This document shows, in pieces, positions 23,753-35,067 of a stretch of 64,000 bases of DNA (its first letter is position 1; each line of letters starts with the position of its first letter). This stretch comes from Thermus thalpophilus (GTDB lineage: Bacteria > Deinococcota > Deinococci > Deinococcales > Thermaceae): NCBI RefSeq assembly GCF_022760915.1, contig NZ_JAKTNS010000009.1, positions 1 through 64,000 of the forward strand. Reading direction: 5' to 3'. Both the position numbers and the translations under genes were made by a program. The notes under the pieces were generated by a model. That model searched no databases, was not told where the DNA came from, and saw only the letters and a list, made by a program, of their open reading frames with translations.

Positions 23753-24540
23753 TGGATGCCCTGCAGCTGGGGCCTTTCGCCATCCCCTGGGCCCGGGTCC
23801 AGGTGGCTTTGGCCCTCCTCGCCGGGGTGGTGGTGGCGGAGGCCCTCGCCCGTAAGGTGGACAAAAGGCTCGCCCCTTGGGCCTACAACGCCCTCCTGGT
23901 AGGGCTTTTGGGGGCGCGGCTTGGGTTTGTCCTGGAAAACCTTTCCGTCTACGCCCGCGACCCCCTTTCCGTCCTCTACGTCTGGCAAGGAGGCTTTGAC
24001 CCCCTTTGGGGTATCTTGGCTTCGGGAGGGTACACGCTCATGGTCTTGCCCAAACATCTTTGGCGCTACGCCCTGGTGGCCGCCTTGGCGGCGGGCCTCG
24101 TGGCGGGGCTTTTCCTCCGGGGGGGTGCCCGGCAGGAGGTGGGGCTTCCCGCCCTCACCCTTACCACCTTGGGGGGTACCTCGGTAAACTTAAAGGATTT
24201 TCGGGGCAAACCTCTGGTGCTCAACGCCTGGGCCACCTGGTGCCCCCCCTGCCGCCGGGAACTCCCCATGATGGTGCGCGTGAGCCGGGAAAACCCCGAG
24301 GTGCGCTTCGCCTTCGTGAGCCAAGGGGAAGGCCCGGCGGTGGTGCGGAGCTTCCTGGAACAGGAGGGCTTGGCGGCGGACTGGGTCTTGCTGGACCCGG
24401 AAACCAGGCTTTCCCAGGCCCTCGGGGTGCAGGGCCTGCCCACCACCTTCTTCTTTGACGGGGAGGGGCGGCTCGTGGCCCGGCACCTGGGGGAGCTTTC
24501 CGAGGCGTTGCTTTTAGGCTACCTGCGGGTGTTGCGCTAG
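23752..24540 (+). CDS. Lgt-like membrane domain fused to TlpA-type thioredoxin
   Basis: 262 aa. Residues 1-~122 contain about four hydrophobic helices. The stretch LLGARLGFVLEN then PLSVLYVWQGGFDPLWGIL strongly recalls prolipoprotein diacylglyceryl transferase (Lgt), but the conserved His-Gly after the WQGG motif and the later Lgt arginines are missing. Residues ~125-260 form a TlpA/ResA thioredoxin domain with C164-P-P-C167 (ATWCPPCRRE) and cis-Pro segment VQGLPTTFFF. It looks like a membrane-tethered thiol reductase facing outward, with a decayed Lgt module as anchor. It is the last gene of the plus sulfur arm and converges with spoVR (4-bp overlap). Confidence 0.8.
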   Translation: MDALQLGPFAIPWARVQVALALLAGVVVAEALARKVDKRLAPWAYNALLVGLLGARLGFVLENLSVYARDPLSVLYVWQGGFDPLWGILASGGYTLMVLPKHLWRYALVAALAAGLVAGLFLRGGARQEVGLPALTLTTLGGTSVNLKDFRGKPLVLNAWATWCPPCRRELPMMVRVSRENPEVRFAFVSQGEGPAVVRSFLEQEGLAADWVLLDPETRLSQALGVQGLPTTFFFDGEGRLVARHLGELSEALLLGYLRVLR

Positions 24541-25910
24541 GCCCCGGCGGAAAGGAGCCTTTCCTTGCCCCCCACCACGGTCTTCAGGTGGACGGGGCGG
24601 CCCCAGAGGCGGTGGAGGTTTTCCAGGACCGCCTGGGTCTTCTTCAGGTCCAGCTCCACCCCTTCGTAGGCGTGGACCAAGAGGAGCTCGCCCCGGTTCT
24701 GGTAATTGGCGTCAAGAAGCTCCACGATGGGGTAGCCGGCGTTGGTGAGGCGGCAGAGGAGGGCCTTTTTGGCCTGGGGGAAGGTTTCCAGGTCCTGCGG
24801 GGAAAGGAGGCGCTGGCGCAGGGCGAACTCGGGGGTGAGGAACTCCTCCAGGAAGCTCAGGTCGGTGTGGAGGGTGCGCACCTGGAAAAGCTTCCTCCGC
24901 CCCTCGCCCGTGGGCCTCTCGTAGCGGAGCCTTTCCCCGAGGGGAAGGGCCTCGTACTCCGGGCCGAAGCGCCCCTTGTTATAACGTTCCTCCACCTCTT
25001 GCAGGAGGAGGTAGCCCAGGCGGTAGGGGTTGAGCCCGTGGGGGGCGAGGAGGCCCGCCTGCAACTCGGCGAACTCCACCGCCTCCTCCGGGGTGAGGAG
25101 GGGGAGGAGGATCCGGGTGTGCCAGTACGTGGCCCAGCCCTCGTTGAGGATCTTGGTGGCCGCTTGGGGCACGTAGTAGAGGCTTTCCTCCCGGATGATC
25201 TCCAGGATCCCCTTCTGCCAGGGGGCCAGGGGGGCGTGCCGGGCCAAGAACCCCAGGATGTCCCGGGTGGGCTTTGGGGGCAGGGGCTTGGGCTTGGCCC
25301 CCTCCTCCGCCTCCTTGGGAAACTCGGGGGGTGGGTTGACGAAGGGGTCCAGGTAGGGGCGGACCCGAAGGCGCTCCGGGGCCTTTTCCTCCTCTTCTTC
25401 CTGGGGCCTTTGGATGTAGGGGGCGTGGGGGTCAATGAGGTTCTCCAAGGAGAGGGCCAGGTCCAAAAACTCCTCCACCGCCTTGGCCCCGTGCCGCTCC
25501 ATGGCCTTTTCCACGTAGGTGGCGTGGTGGGCCATTTCGCTGAGCATGTCCTTGGGGATGGGCTTGAAGGCTAGGTTGTGGTGGAAGAAGTCGGCGTGGC
25601 CGTAGACGTGGGCCATGACCAGCTTCTGGGCCAGGGGCGTGTTCCCCCTTAGAAGGTAGGCCTGCACGGGGTGGGTGTTCACCACCAGCTCATAGATGCG
25701 CCCGAGGCCGTAGCGGTAGGTTTCCCGGTGGCGCAGGTACTCGCTTCCCCAGCGCCAGTGGGGGTAGCGGCGGGGGAAGCCCCCGTAGGCGGCCAGCATG
25801 GCCATCTCCTCGGGGGTCACTTCCTCAAAAAGCACAGGGGGGAAGGAGAGCCCTTCCGCTTCCGCCCTTTCCCTTAGGCGCTCGGCCCACTGGCGAAGCT
25901 CCCTATCCAC
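24537..25910 (-). CDS. SpoVR family protein
   Basis: 457 aa cytoplasmic protein of the SpoVR/YcgB family. Recognisable family segments are EEMAMLAAYGGFPRRYPHWRWG, YELVVNTHPVQAYLLRGN, VMAHVYGHADFFHHN, ILNEGWATYWHTRILLPLLTPEEAVEFAELQAGLLAP and NPYRLGYLLLQEVEERYNKGRFGPEYE. The conserved histidines suggest a metal site but no activity is established. It starts 1 bp after the DUF444 gene and is the last member of a prkA-DUF444-spoVR operon, the same trio as E. coli yeaG-yeaH-ycgB. A role in general stress or stationary phase is inferred, since Thermus does not sporulate. Confidence 0.92.
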   Translation of the reverse strand: MDRELRQWAERLRERAEAEGLSFPPVLFEEVTPEEMAMLAAYGGFPRRYPHWRWGSEYLRHRETYRYGLGRIYELVVNTHPVQAYLLRGNTPLAQKLVMAHVYGHADFFHHNLAFKPIPKDMLSEMAHHATYVEKAMERHGAKAVEEFLDLALSLENLIDPHAPYIQRPQEEEEEKAPERLRVRPYLDPFVNPPPEFPKEAEEGAKPKPLPPKPTRDILGFLARHAPLAPWQKGILEIIREESLYYVPQAATKILNEGWATYWHTRILLPLLTPEEAVEFAELQAGLLAPHGLNPYRLGYLLLQEVEERYNKGRFGPEYEALPLGERLRYERPTGEGRRKLFQVRTLHTDLSFLEEFLTPEFALRQRLLSPQDLETFPQAKKALLCRLTNAGYPIVELLDANYQNRGELLLVHAYEGVELDLKKTQAVLENLHRLWGRPVHLKTVVGGKERLLSAGA

Positions 25911-25911
25911 G

Positions 25912-26969
25912 CTACCCTCCCAAAAGGTGCCTTAAGGCGACGGGCAGGTCCTCCCGGCCCCGCACCTCGGCGGTGGCGAGGCCCGCCTGGCCCGCCAAGG
26001 CCTCCCGCACCTCCTCCAGGAAACGGCCCTGGCCGTAAGGCCCCTGCACCTGGGCGTAGCCGTAAAGGGCGAGGGTGGGAAGGAGGCGGCGCAGGGCCTC
26101 GAGGGCGATGGGGGTATCCCCTTGCCAGTTCTCCCCGTCGGAGAAGTGGTAGAGGTAGCGGTTGTAGAAGGCCTCGGGATAGGCCTTGAGGATCTCCTCG
26201 GCCAAAAGGAGGGCGCTGGAAAGCCGGGTGCCCCCGCCTTCTTGGGCGCGGAAGAACTCCTCCTCAGAGACTTCCCAAGCCTCGGCGTCGTGGAGGAGGT
26301 AGCGCCTTTCCAGGCGGGGGAAGTGGCGCTTGATCCAAAGGGTGATCCAAAAGGAGAGGGTCTTCACCAGCCGCAGCTCCTCCTCCCGCATGCTCCCGGA
26401 AACGTCCAAGGCGAAGAGGACCACCGCCTGGGCGTGGGGCTTGGGCCGCTTCTTGGGGGCCTTGTAGCGGAGGTCCTCCCTTTCGGGAACCAGGCGGGGT
26501 TCTTCCAGCCGATACTCCCCGGTGAGGAGGGCCCTCTTCAGGCTTTCCTTCAGGGTGCGGCGCACGTGGCGAAGCCCCCTTGGGCCCTTCCGGGCGATGG
26601 TGGCGTAGCGGAGGGCCTCCTCCGTCACCTCTCCCTCCCCCTTGGGCAGGAGGCGCGGTAGGCGCAGGGCCTCCCCCATGAGGTCCAAAAACTCCTCCAG
26701 CTCCAGCTCGGCCACGGGGATGTGCCCCCCAGGCCCTAAGGCCTCGTCCCCGGGCCCCCCAAGGCCCAGGCCCTCTCCCAAGGGTTCCCCGTAGACGATC
26801 TTGGGAAGTTCCAGCTGGGGCAGGGGGATGGAGACGAGCCGCCCGTCCACCTGGCCGAAGAGCTCCTCCCGGGTCAGGAACTCCCGGGCTCGCTTCCTCA
26901 CCTCGCCCCGGACGATCTCCTTGAAGCGCTCCAGGTCGCGGGCGATGGGCAAAAAGCCTTCTCCAGGGG

Positions 26970-26973
<4 letters not shown>
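25912..26973 (-). CDS. DUF444 (YeaH-like) von Willebrand A protein
   Basis: 353 aa. The N-terminal part is charged (FKEIVRGEVRKRAREFL), followed by a Gly-rich linker typical of the family. The C-terminal half is a vWA-like domain with a MIDAS-type FALDVSGSMREEE near residue 190, GGGTRLSSALLLAEEIL and YHFSDGENWQGD. Its partner PrkA is an AAA+ kinase, and MoxR/AAA-vWA pairs commonly work together as chaperones, which suggests a physical complex. The ATG overlaps the prkA stop by 4 bp and the stop abuts spoVR. Confidence 0.9.
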
Positions 26974-30161
<3,188 letters not shown>

Positions 30162-30211
30162 GTGCGCCCTCCTTCATAGGGGCTTGGCGGGAGTTGTCAT
30201 AGCTTACCCCC

Positions 30212-30220
30212 ATTGTAGCA
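30212..30220 (-). promoter_or_regulatory. prkA promoter (extended -10)
   Basis: Minus strand TGC-TACAAT, an extended -10 with five of six consensus bases, about 50 bp before the prkA ATG. The matching -35 position (CACATT, 30240-30235) is poor. The expected start site near 30205 leaves a ~45-nt leader that contains a good ribosome binding site. Confidence 0.55.
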
Positions 30221-30298
30221 CGTCCCCGTGGGGAAATGTGGCCCGGGTCCTAGGCAAAAAGTCCGGAAACCCCCAAGATGTTAGTTTGGTTCAAAAGG

Positions 30299-30844
30299 CT
30301 AAGCTTCCCGCCAAAGCTCGTAAAACCCCCGGGCGTTGTGGAGGAAGTGGGCCAGGATGCCGGGGAGGAGGCTTTCCGTGAGGAGGTAGGCCCACCCGAA
30401 AAGAAGCCCGGCCACCCAGGTGTAGAGGGGGTAGGCGAAGGCCCGTCTGGGGGCGGGGTGGAGGAGGGCGAAGAGGAGGGCCTGGAGGAAGACCCCCACC
30501 CCTCCCAGCCAGGAGACCAAAAGGCCTTGCACGAGGCCCCGGAAGAACACCTCCTCCGCCACCCCGGAAAGGAGGGCCAAAAGCAGGAGGAGGGGAGGAC
30601 CAACCCCCCCTTGTTTCAGCGCCCGGCCCAGCTCCTGGTGGAGGCTTTCCGCTTCCGCAAACGACCGGGGGAATAGGCGGCGGAAGAGGTGTTCCAGCCC
30701 CCAAAGGCCGAGAAGAAGGCCCAGGGCCAGCAAAAGGTCGCGCCCAAGGTGGGCTTCCCCGAAGGAAAGCCCCAGGAGGAGCATCCCCGAGGCCCCAAGG
30801 AGAAGGAGCCCTCCCTGGAGGAGGAGCAGGAACCTCAGGGGCAA
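30299..30844 (-). CDS. CPBP family intramembrane metalloprotease
   Basis: Membrane protein, 181 aa, about six hydrophobic helices. The three CPBP/Rce1-type motifs are present: AEEVFFRG (EExxxR), FALLHP (FxxxH) and HFLHN (HxxxN). Together they form the glutamate/histidine metal site inside the membrane. Bacterial members act in protein maturation or bacteriocin self-immunity; the substrate here is unknown. It starts 5 bp after the Lrp-like gene and is probably co-transcribed with it. Confidence 0.87.
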   Translation of the reverse strand: MPLRFLLLLQGGLLLLGASGMLLLGLSFGEAHLGRDLLLALGLLLGLWGLEHLFRRLFPRSFAEAESLHQELGRALKQGGVGPPLLLLLALLSGVAEEVFFRGLVQGLLVSWLGGVGVFLQALLFALLHPAPRRAFAYPLYTWVAGLLFGWAYLLTESLLPGILAHFLHNARGFYELWREA

Positions 30845-30849
30845 GGCGC

Positions 30850-31128
30850 CTAGCCCTCGCCCAGGGAAAAGCCCTGGTCCAAGAGCTTCCGAGGGTAGGC
30901 GCGGAAGGCCAAGAGGGTTTCCGTGCGCTCCACCCCGGGAAGGCCCAAGATCCCCTGGGTCACGGCCTCGTCCAGCTCTTCAACGTCCTTGAGGCGCAGG
31001 AGGGCCACCAGGTCAAAGGGTCCGGTGACGGAGTAGACCTCCGCCACCTGGGGCAGCTCGGCGATGGCCTCGCCCAAGGCGGCGATGCGGTCCCCCCGGG
31101 CGCGGATGAGGACGAAGGCGGTGATCAC
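30850..31128 (-). CDS. Lrp/AsnC ligand-binding (RAM) domain protein
   Basis: 92 aa, GTG start. The sequence MITAFVLIRARGDRIAALGEAIAELPQVAEVYSVTGPFDLVALLRLKD is the effector-binding alpha-beta sandwich of the Lrp/AsnC family. The helix-turn-helix half is absent. Stand-alone RAM proteins form rings and bind amino acids. They may modulate full-length Lrp proteins or act as small-molecule sensors. A 7-bp gap separates it from the phosphoesterase gene upstream, which suggests one transcript through to the CPBP protease. Confidence 0.88.
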   Translation of the reverse strand: MITAFVLIRARGDRIAALGEAIAELPQVAEVYSVTGPFDLVALLRLKDVEELDEAVTQGILGLPGVERTETLLAFRAYPRKLLDQGFSLGEG

Positions 31129-31135
31129 GCCCCCA

Positions 31136-31819
31136 TCATACGTCCAGGATCAGCTTGGGGCGGAAGCCCAAGGCGTCCGCCGCCACCAGGTGCAAGGGGA
31201 TCCCCTGGTAGTTCTGCGGGAGCTTCCCGGGGTCGGCCCCGTGGAGGTGGCCGTAGACGATGGCGTCCGGCTTAGCCTCGGCGGCCCGTTCCAAAAGGGG
31301 CGTGGCTTCCCCCCCGGGGCCGAAGGGGGGAAAGTGGAAGGCCACCACCAGGTGGCGGTAGGTTTTCCCCGCTAGGTCGTTGAGGGAAAGCTTGAGCCTT
31401 TCCACCTCCCGGGCGAAGATCTTCTCGTCCTCGAGGCTTGCGGGCGGGTACTGCCAGCCCCGGGTGCCGGCCACCGCCACCCCTTCCAGGACCAGGGCGT
31501 CGTTTTGCAGGGCGTACATCCCCGGGGGCAAGACGGCGCGAAGGCGGCTGATGGAGGGCCACCAGTAGTCGTGGTTGCCCTTTAGGAGCACCTTCTTACC
31601 GGGCAAAGCGGCAAGGTCTAAGAGGTCGGGAATGGCCTCGCCGAGGCGCATGGCCCAGGAGATGTCCCCGGGGATGAGGACCAGGTCCCCTTCCCCCACC
31701 ACCTCCCGCCAGCCCCGGAAAAAGGCCTCGGGATGTCCTTGCCAGGCGGGGCCGAAGACGCTCATGGGCTTGGGGTGAACGCGGGAGAGGTGGGGGTCGG
31801 CGATGGCATAGACCCGCAT
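31136..31819 (-). CDS. Calcineurin-like metallophosphoesterase
   Basis: 227 aa with the complete dimetal phosphoesterase signature: AIADPHLS, LIPGDISWAMR, LKGNHDYWWPS, VVAFHFPPFG and IVYGHLHG. Family members hydrolyse phosphomono- or diesters or nucleotide second messengers with Mn or Fe. The exact substrate is not evident. Its ATG is 23 bp from the divergent recX GTG, so the two genes must have overlapping or very short promoters. Confidence 0.88.
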   Translation of the reverse strand: MRVYAIADPHLSRVHPKPMSVFGPAWQGHPEAFFRGWREVVGEGDLVLIPGDISWAMRLGEAIPDLLDLAALPGKKVLLKGNHDYWWPSISRLRAVLPPGMYALQNDALVLEGVAVAGTRGWQYPPASLEDEKIFAREVERLKLSLNDLAGKTYRHLVVAFHFPPFGPGGEATPLLERAAEAKPDAIVYGHLHGADPGKLPQNYQGIPLHLVAADALGFRPKLILDV

Positions 31820-31842
31820 GGGCCATAGCGTACCCTAAAGGG

Positions 31843-32277
31843 GTGGGGAAGACGGAAGCTTTGGCCTACGCCTTTAGGCTCTTGGCCCGCCGGGGGCTGA
31901 GCCGGGCCCGCCTTCGGGAAAAGCTCCTCGCCCGCTTCCCCGAAGAGGAGGTGGAGGCGGCCTTGGTGCGCCTGGAGGAACTGGGCTACCTGAACGACCG
32001 GGCCTTCGCCGAAACCTTCGTGGCCGCCCGGCGCAAATACGGCCCCGCCAAGCTCCGCCGCCTCCTCTTGGCCCAGGGGGTGGCAGGGGAGGTGGTGGAG
32101 GAGGTGCTGGGGGAGGTGGGGGAAGCGGAGGTTTTGGAGGCGGCCTTAAGGGTGCTCCGCCGCTACCCCCGCCGGCACGAGCAGGCCAAGGCGGTGCGCT
32201 TCCTCCAGGGGCGGGGCTTTCCCCTGGGGGTGGCGCTGGAAGCCTACCGGCTTGCCAAGGAGGAGGAAAACGGGTAA
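31843..32277 (+). CDS. recX: Regulatory protein RecX
   Basis: 144 aa, GTG start, rich in helices. The segments AYAFRLLARRGLSRARLREKLL, LEELGYLNDRAFAETFVAARR and KYGPAKLRRLLLAQGV are the three-helix repeats of RecX, which modulates RecA filaments during recombination and SOS repair. recA is not in the window. No Shine-Dalgarno is visible. TACCCT (31831-31836) ends six bases before the GTG and could be the -10 of a leaderless mRNA. Confidence 0.87.
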   Translation: MGKTEALAYAFRLLARRGLSRARLREKLLARFPEEEVEAALVRLEELGYLNDRAFAETFVAARRKYGPAKLRRLLLAQGVAGEVVEEVLGEVGEAEVLEAALRVLRRYPRRHEQAKAVRFLQGRGFPLGVALEAYRLAKEEENG

Positions 32278-32286
32278 AAAGGGCCC

Positions 32287-32724
32287 ATGCCCGAGGTGCG
32301 CGCCGAGCGCTTCATCCCGGCCCCTCCCGAGAAGGTCTACGCCCTGGCCAAGGACTTGGAGGGGCTAAAGCCCTACCTAAAAGAGGTGGAAACCCTCAAA
32401 GTGCTCGCTCAGGAAGGTTCCCGCACTAGGAGCGAGTGGGTGGCGGTGGCCATGGGCAAGCGGGTGCGCTGGCTGGAGGAGGAGGAGTGGGACGACGCGA
32501 ACCTCCGGAACCGCTTCTTCTCCCCCGAGGGGGATTTTGACCGCTACGAGGGCACCTGGGTGTTCCTGCCCGAGGGGGAGGGGACCCGGGTGGTCCTCAC
32601 CCTCACCTACGAGCTCACCATCCCCATCTTCGGCGGGCTCTTGCAGAAGCTGGTGCAAAAGCTCATGCAAGAGAACGTGGAAAGCCTCCTTAAGGGCCTG
32701 GAGGAGCGGGTCCAGTCCGCCTAG
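32287..32724 (+). CDS. SRPBCC (START-like/polyketide cyclase) protein
   Basis: 145 aa soluble protein with the helix-grip pattern: RFIPAPPEKVYALAKDLEGLKPYLKEVETLKVL at the start, a central beta sheet (EGTWVFLPEGEGTRVVLTLTYEL) and a C-terminal amphipathic helix (LLQKLVQKLMQENVESLLKGLEERV). Such domains bind hydrophobic ligands or lipids, and ubiquinone-binding Coq10-type members look similar. No catalytic residues can be assigned. It follows recX by 9 bp. Confidence 0.78.
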   Translation: MPEVRAERFIPAPPEKVYALAKDLEGLKPYLKEVETLKVLAQEGSRTRSEWVAVAMGKRVRWLEEEEWDDANLRNRFFSPEGDFDRYEGTWVFLPEGEGTRVVLTLTYELTIPIFGGLLQKLVQKLMQENVESLLKGLEERVQSA

Positions 32725-32753
32725 TTGCGCAAGCCGCCCGTTTGTTCTACCAT
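32725..32753 (+). promoter_or_regulatory. spoVS promoter
   Basis: TTGCGC (32725-32730), 17-bp spacer, TACCAT (32748-32753). The start near 32760 leaves a ~57-nt leader with a strong Shine-Dalgarno before the GTG at 32817. Confidence 0.5.
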
Positions 32754-32816
32754 GGGCCCTGAAGCCGCCCATGTTTTTGCCGAACGGGGTGGCCTAAGAG
32801 CTTTCAGGAGGTCAAA

Positions 32817-33089
32817 GTGGAAACGTTGCGCGTCTCTTCCAAGTCCCGCCCCAACTCCGTGGCCGGCGCCATCGCGGCGCTTTTGCGCACCAAAGGCGAG
32901 GTGGAGGTGCAGGCCATCGGGCCCCAGGCGGTGAACCAGGCGGTGAAGGCCATCGCCATCGCTCGGGGCTACATCGCTCCCGACAACCTGGACCTGGTGG
33001 TCAAGCCCGCCTTCGTCAAGCTGGACCTGGAGAACGAGGAGCGGACCGCCCTGAAGTTCAGCATCAAGGCGCATCCCCTGGAGTCTTGA
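32817..33089 (+). CDS. spoVS: Stage V sporulation protein S homologue
   Basis: 90 aa, GTG start behind CAGGAGGTC. The whole chain (VSSKSRPNSVAGAIAALLR, AIGPQAVNQAVKAIAIARGYIAP, DLVVKPAFVKLD) is SpoVS, an Alba-like fold that probably binds nucleic acid. Bacillus uses it at coat/engulfment stages, but it is widespread in non-sporulating Thermus and Deinococcus, where its role is unknown. The stop overlaps the TTG start of rsmB. Its presence near spoVR and prkA may reflect shared stress functions. Confidence 0.93.
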   Translation: METLRVSSKSRPNSVAGAIAALLRTKGEVEVQAIGPQAVNQAVKAIAIARGYIAPDNLDLVVKPAFVKLDLENEERTALKFSIKAHPLES

Positions 33090-34285
33090 GGGCCGCGAAC
33101 CCTAGGGCCCTGGCCCTCGCCCTCCTCCTCGAGGTGGAGCGAGGAGGAAGGGCTCAGCAGCTTTTAGACCGGGCGCTAGACCGGGTGGCTTGGCCGGAGC
33201 GGGACAAGGCCTACGTGACCCACCTGGTCTACGGCGCCTTGCGCCGGCTTCGGCTTTTGGACCATCTCCTCGCCCCCCACCTGCTCCGCCCTGAAGACCT
33301 GCCCCCCCAGGTGCGCTGGGCCTTGCGGCTTGGGGCCTTGGAGTGGCTCTTGGGCAAGCCGGACCACGCCCGGGTGAGCCCCTGGGTGGAGGCGGTGAAG
33401 GGGCGCTACCCCCGACTAGCTGGGCTCGTGAACGCCGTGCTTCGGCGCCTGGCGCCCCTCGAGGCCCCGGAGTGCGTGCGCCTATCCCTCCCCGACTGGC
33501 TCTGCGAAGCGTGGCGGGGGTTTTTGGGGAGCCTGGCTTTTGCCGAAGGCTTCAACGAGCCCGCGCCCCTTTTCGTCACCGCCGTGCGCCCGGTGGAGGG
33601 GCTAAAACCCGGGCCCATCCCCGATAGTTACGTTTGGGAAGGCCCCAAGGCCGACTTTCCCGCCCTCGGCCTCCAGCCGCAAAACCCCGCCTCCCTCTAT
33701 GCCGCCCAGCTCCTGGAGGCGGGGCCGGGGGAGCGGGTCTTGGACCTCTGCGGCGGGGCGGGGCTAAAGGCCTTCCACCTGGCAAGCCGCGGGGCGGAGG
33801 TGGTTTCCTACGACCTAAACGCCAAGCGGCAGGAGGCGGGGAAGCGCACGGCGCAAAGGCTCGGCCTTCCGGTGGCCTACCGCACCCAAGACCTCACCCT
33901 TCCCATTCCCGAGCGGGCCAAGAAGGTGCTCCTGGACGCTCCCTGCACCGGCACGGGCACCTTCCGCGCCCACCCCGAGCTTCGCTACCGCCTTCGCCCC
34001 GAGGATCCAAGCCGCATGGCTGAGCTCCAGTTGAAGCTTTTGGAGACCGCCGCCTCCGCCACGGAGGAGGGAGGGGTGTTGGTCTACGCCGTCTGCTCCC
34101 TCACGGAGGAGGAGGGGGAGGGGGTGGCCCGGGCTTTCCTCGCTCGGCATCCCGAGTTCGTGCCCGAACCCTTTTCTTGCCCCTTCCCGGTGCTTCGGGA
34201 GGGCCTTGGGGTTTACGTGGCCCCGGAAGGAGGCCTGGACGGGTTTTATTACCTGCGCCTGCGGAGGGTAGACTCTAGGGCATGA
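33086..34285 (+). CDS. rsmB: RsmB-family rRNA (cytosine-5) methyltransferase
   Basis: 399 aa, TTG start overlapping the spoVS stop. Residues ~1-130 form a NusB-like RNA-binding domain (ALALLLEVERGGRAQQLLDRAL, KAYVTHLVYGALRRLRLLDHLL). The remainder is a SAM methyltransferase with VLDLCGGAGLKAFHLA, LLDAPCTGTGTFRAHPE and YAVCSLTEEEGE. The cysteines in DAPCTG and AVCS are the catalytic and resolving pair of m5C enzymes. The expected target is a cytosine in 16S rRNA, although the exact position in this organism is not determined. proC overlaps by 4 bp. Confidence 0.88.
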   Translation: MRAANPRALALALLLEVERGGRAQQLLDRALDRVAWPERDKAYVTHLVYGALRRLRLLDHLLAPHLLRPEDLPPQVRWALRLGALEWLLGKPDHARVSPWVEAVKGRYPRLAGLVNAVLRRLAPLEAPECVRLSLPDWLCEAWRGFLGSLAFAEGFNEPAPLFVTAVRPVEGLKPGPIPDSYVWEGPKADFPALGLQPQNPASLYAAQLLEAGPGERVLDLCGGAGLKAFHLASRGAEVVSYDLNAKRQEAGKRTAQRLGLPVAYRTQDLTLPIPERAKKVLLDAPCTGTGTFRAHPELRYRLRPEDPSRMAELQLKLLETAASATEEGGVLVYAVCSLTEEEGEGVARAFLARHPEFVPEPFSCPFPVLREGLGVYVAPEGGLDGFYYLRLRRVDSRA

Positions 34286-35067
34286 GGCTTGCCTTTTTGG
34301 GCCTGGGCAAGATGGGCCGGAGCATCCTGAAAGGGGCCCTGGAGCGGGGCTTCCTCCGCCCCGAGGAGGTGGGGGTGGTGGGCCGCACGCCCGAGCGCAC
34401 CCGGGAGTTGGCGGAGGCCTTCGGTATAAGGCCCTTGCAGGTCAAGGACCTGGCCCGGGCGGAGCGGGTGCTTTTGGCGGTGCAACCCCGGGACTTCCCC
34501 CACCTGGCCCCGGAGATCGCCTTTCCCCAGGTGGGCTACATCTCCATCATGGCCGGGGTGTCCACCGCGGTCCTTGCCCGCAGGCTGGACACGCGGCGGG
34601 TGGTGCGGGCCATGCCCAACCTGGCGGCGGTGATCGGGGAAAGCTCCACCGCCCTCACCGCGCTGCGCGAGGCCAAGGAGGCGGGGGATTTGGACTTCGC
34701 CCGGGCCCTTTTCGCCACGGTGGGGGACGTGTACGAGATCCCCGAGCACCTCTTTGACCCCTTCACCGCCATGTCCGCCTCCGCCCCCGCCTATTTGGCG
34801 GTGGTGGCGGAGGCCTTGGCGGACGCCGGGGTGAAGATGGGCATGCCGAGGGCCCTGGCCCTGCGCCTGGCGGCGGAGGCCTTGGCGGCCACGGGGGAAC
34901 TCCTCAAGACCCGCCACCCCGCACAGCTCAAGGACGAGGTGGCAAGCCCCGGGGGCACCACCATCCACGGCCTTCACGCCCTGGAGGCCCGCGCCCTCCG
35001 CGCCGCCTTCTACGAGGCGGTGGAGGCGGCCACCCGGCGGGGGCACGAGCTGGGGGAGGCGGAGTAG
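34282..35067 (+). CDS. proC: Pyrroline-5-carboxylate reductase
   Basis: 261 aa enzyme catalysing the last step of proline synthesis with NAD(P)H. The N-terminal Rossmann motif is LAFLGLGKMGRSILKGAL. Downstream are AVQPRDF, MPNLAAVIGESSTAL and the C-terminal dimer domain signature TGELLKTRHPAQLKDEVASPGGTTIHGLHALE, which defines ProC. The ATG overlaps the rsmB stop. A small secreted-protein gene starts immediately after its stop. Confidence 0.94.
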   Translation: MRLAFLGLGKMGRSILKGALERGFLRPEEVGVVGRTPERTRELAEAFGIRPLQVKDLARAERVLLAVQPRDFPHLAPEIAFPQVGYISIMAGVSTAVLARRLDTRRVVRAMPNLAAVIGESSTALTALREAKEAGDLDFARALFATVGDVYEIPEHLFDPFTAMSASAPAYLAVVAEALADAGVKMGMPRALALRLAAEALAATGELLKTRHPAQLKDEVASPGGTTIHGLHALEARALRAAFYEAVEAATRRGHELGEAE

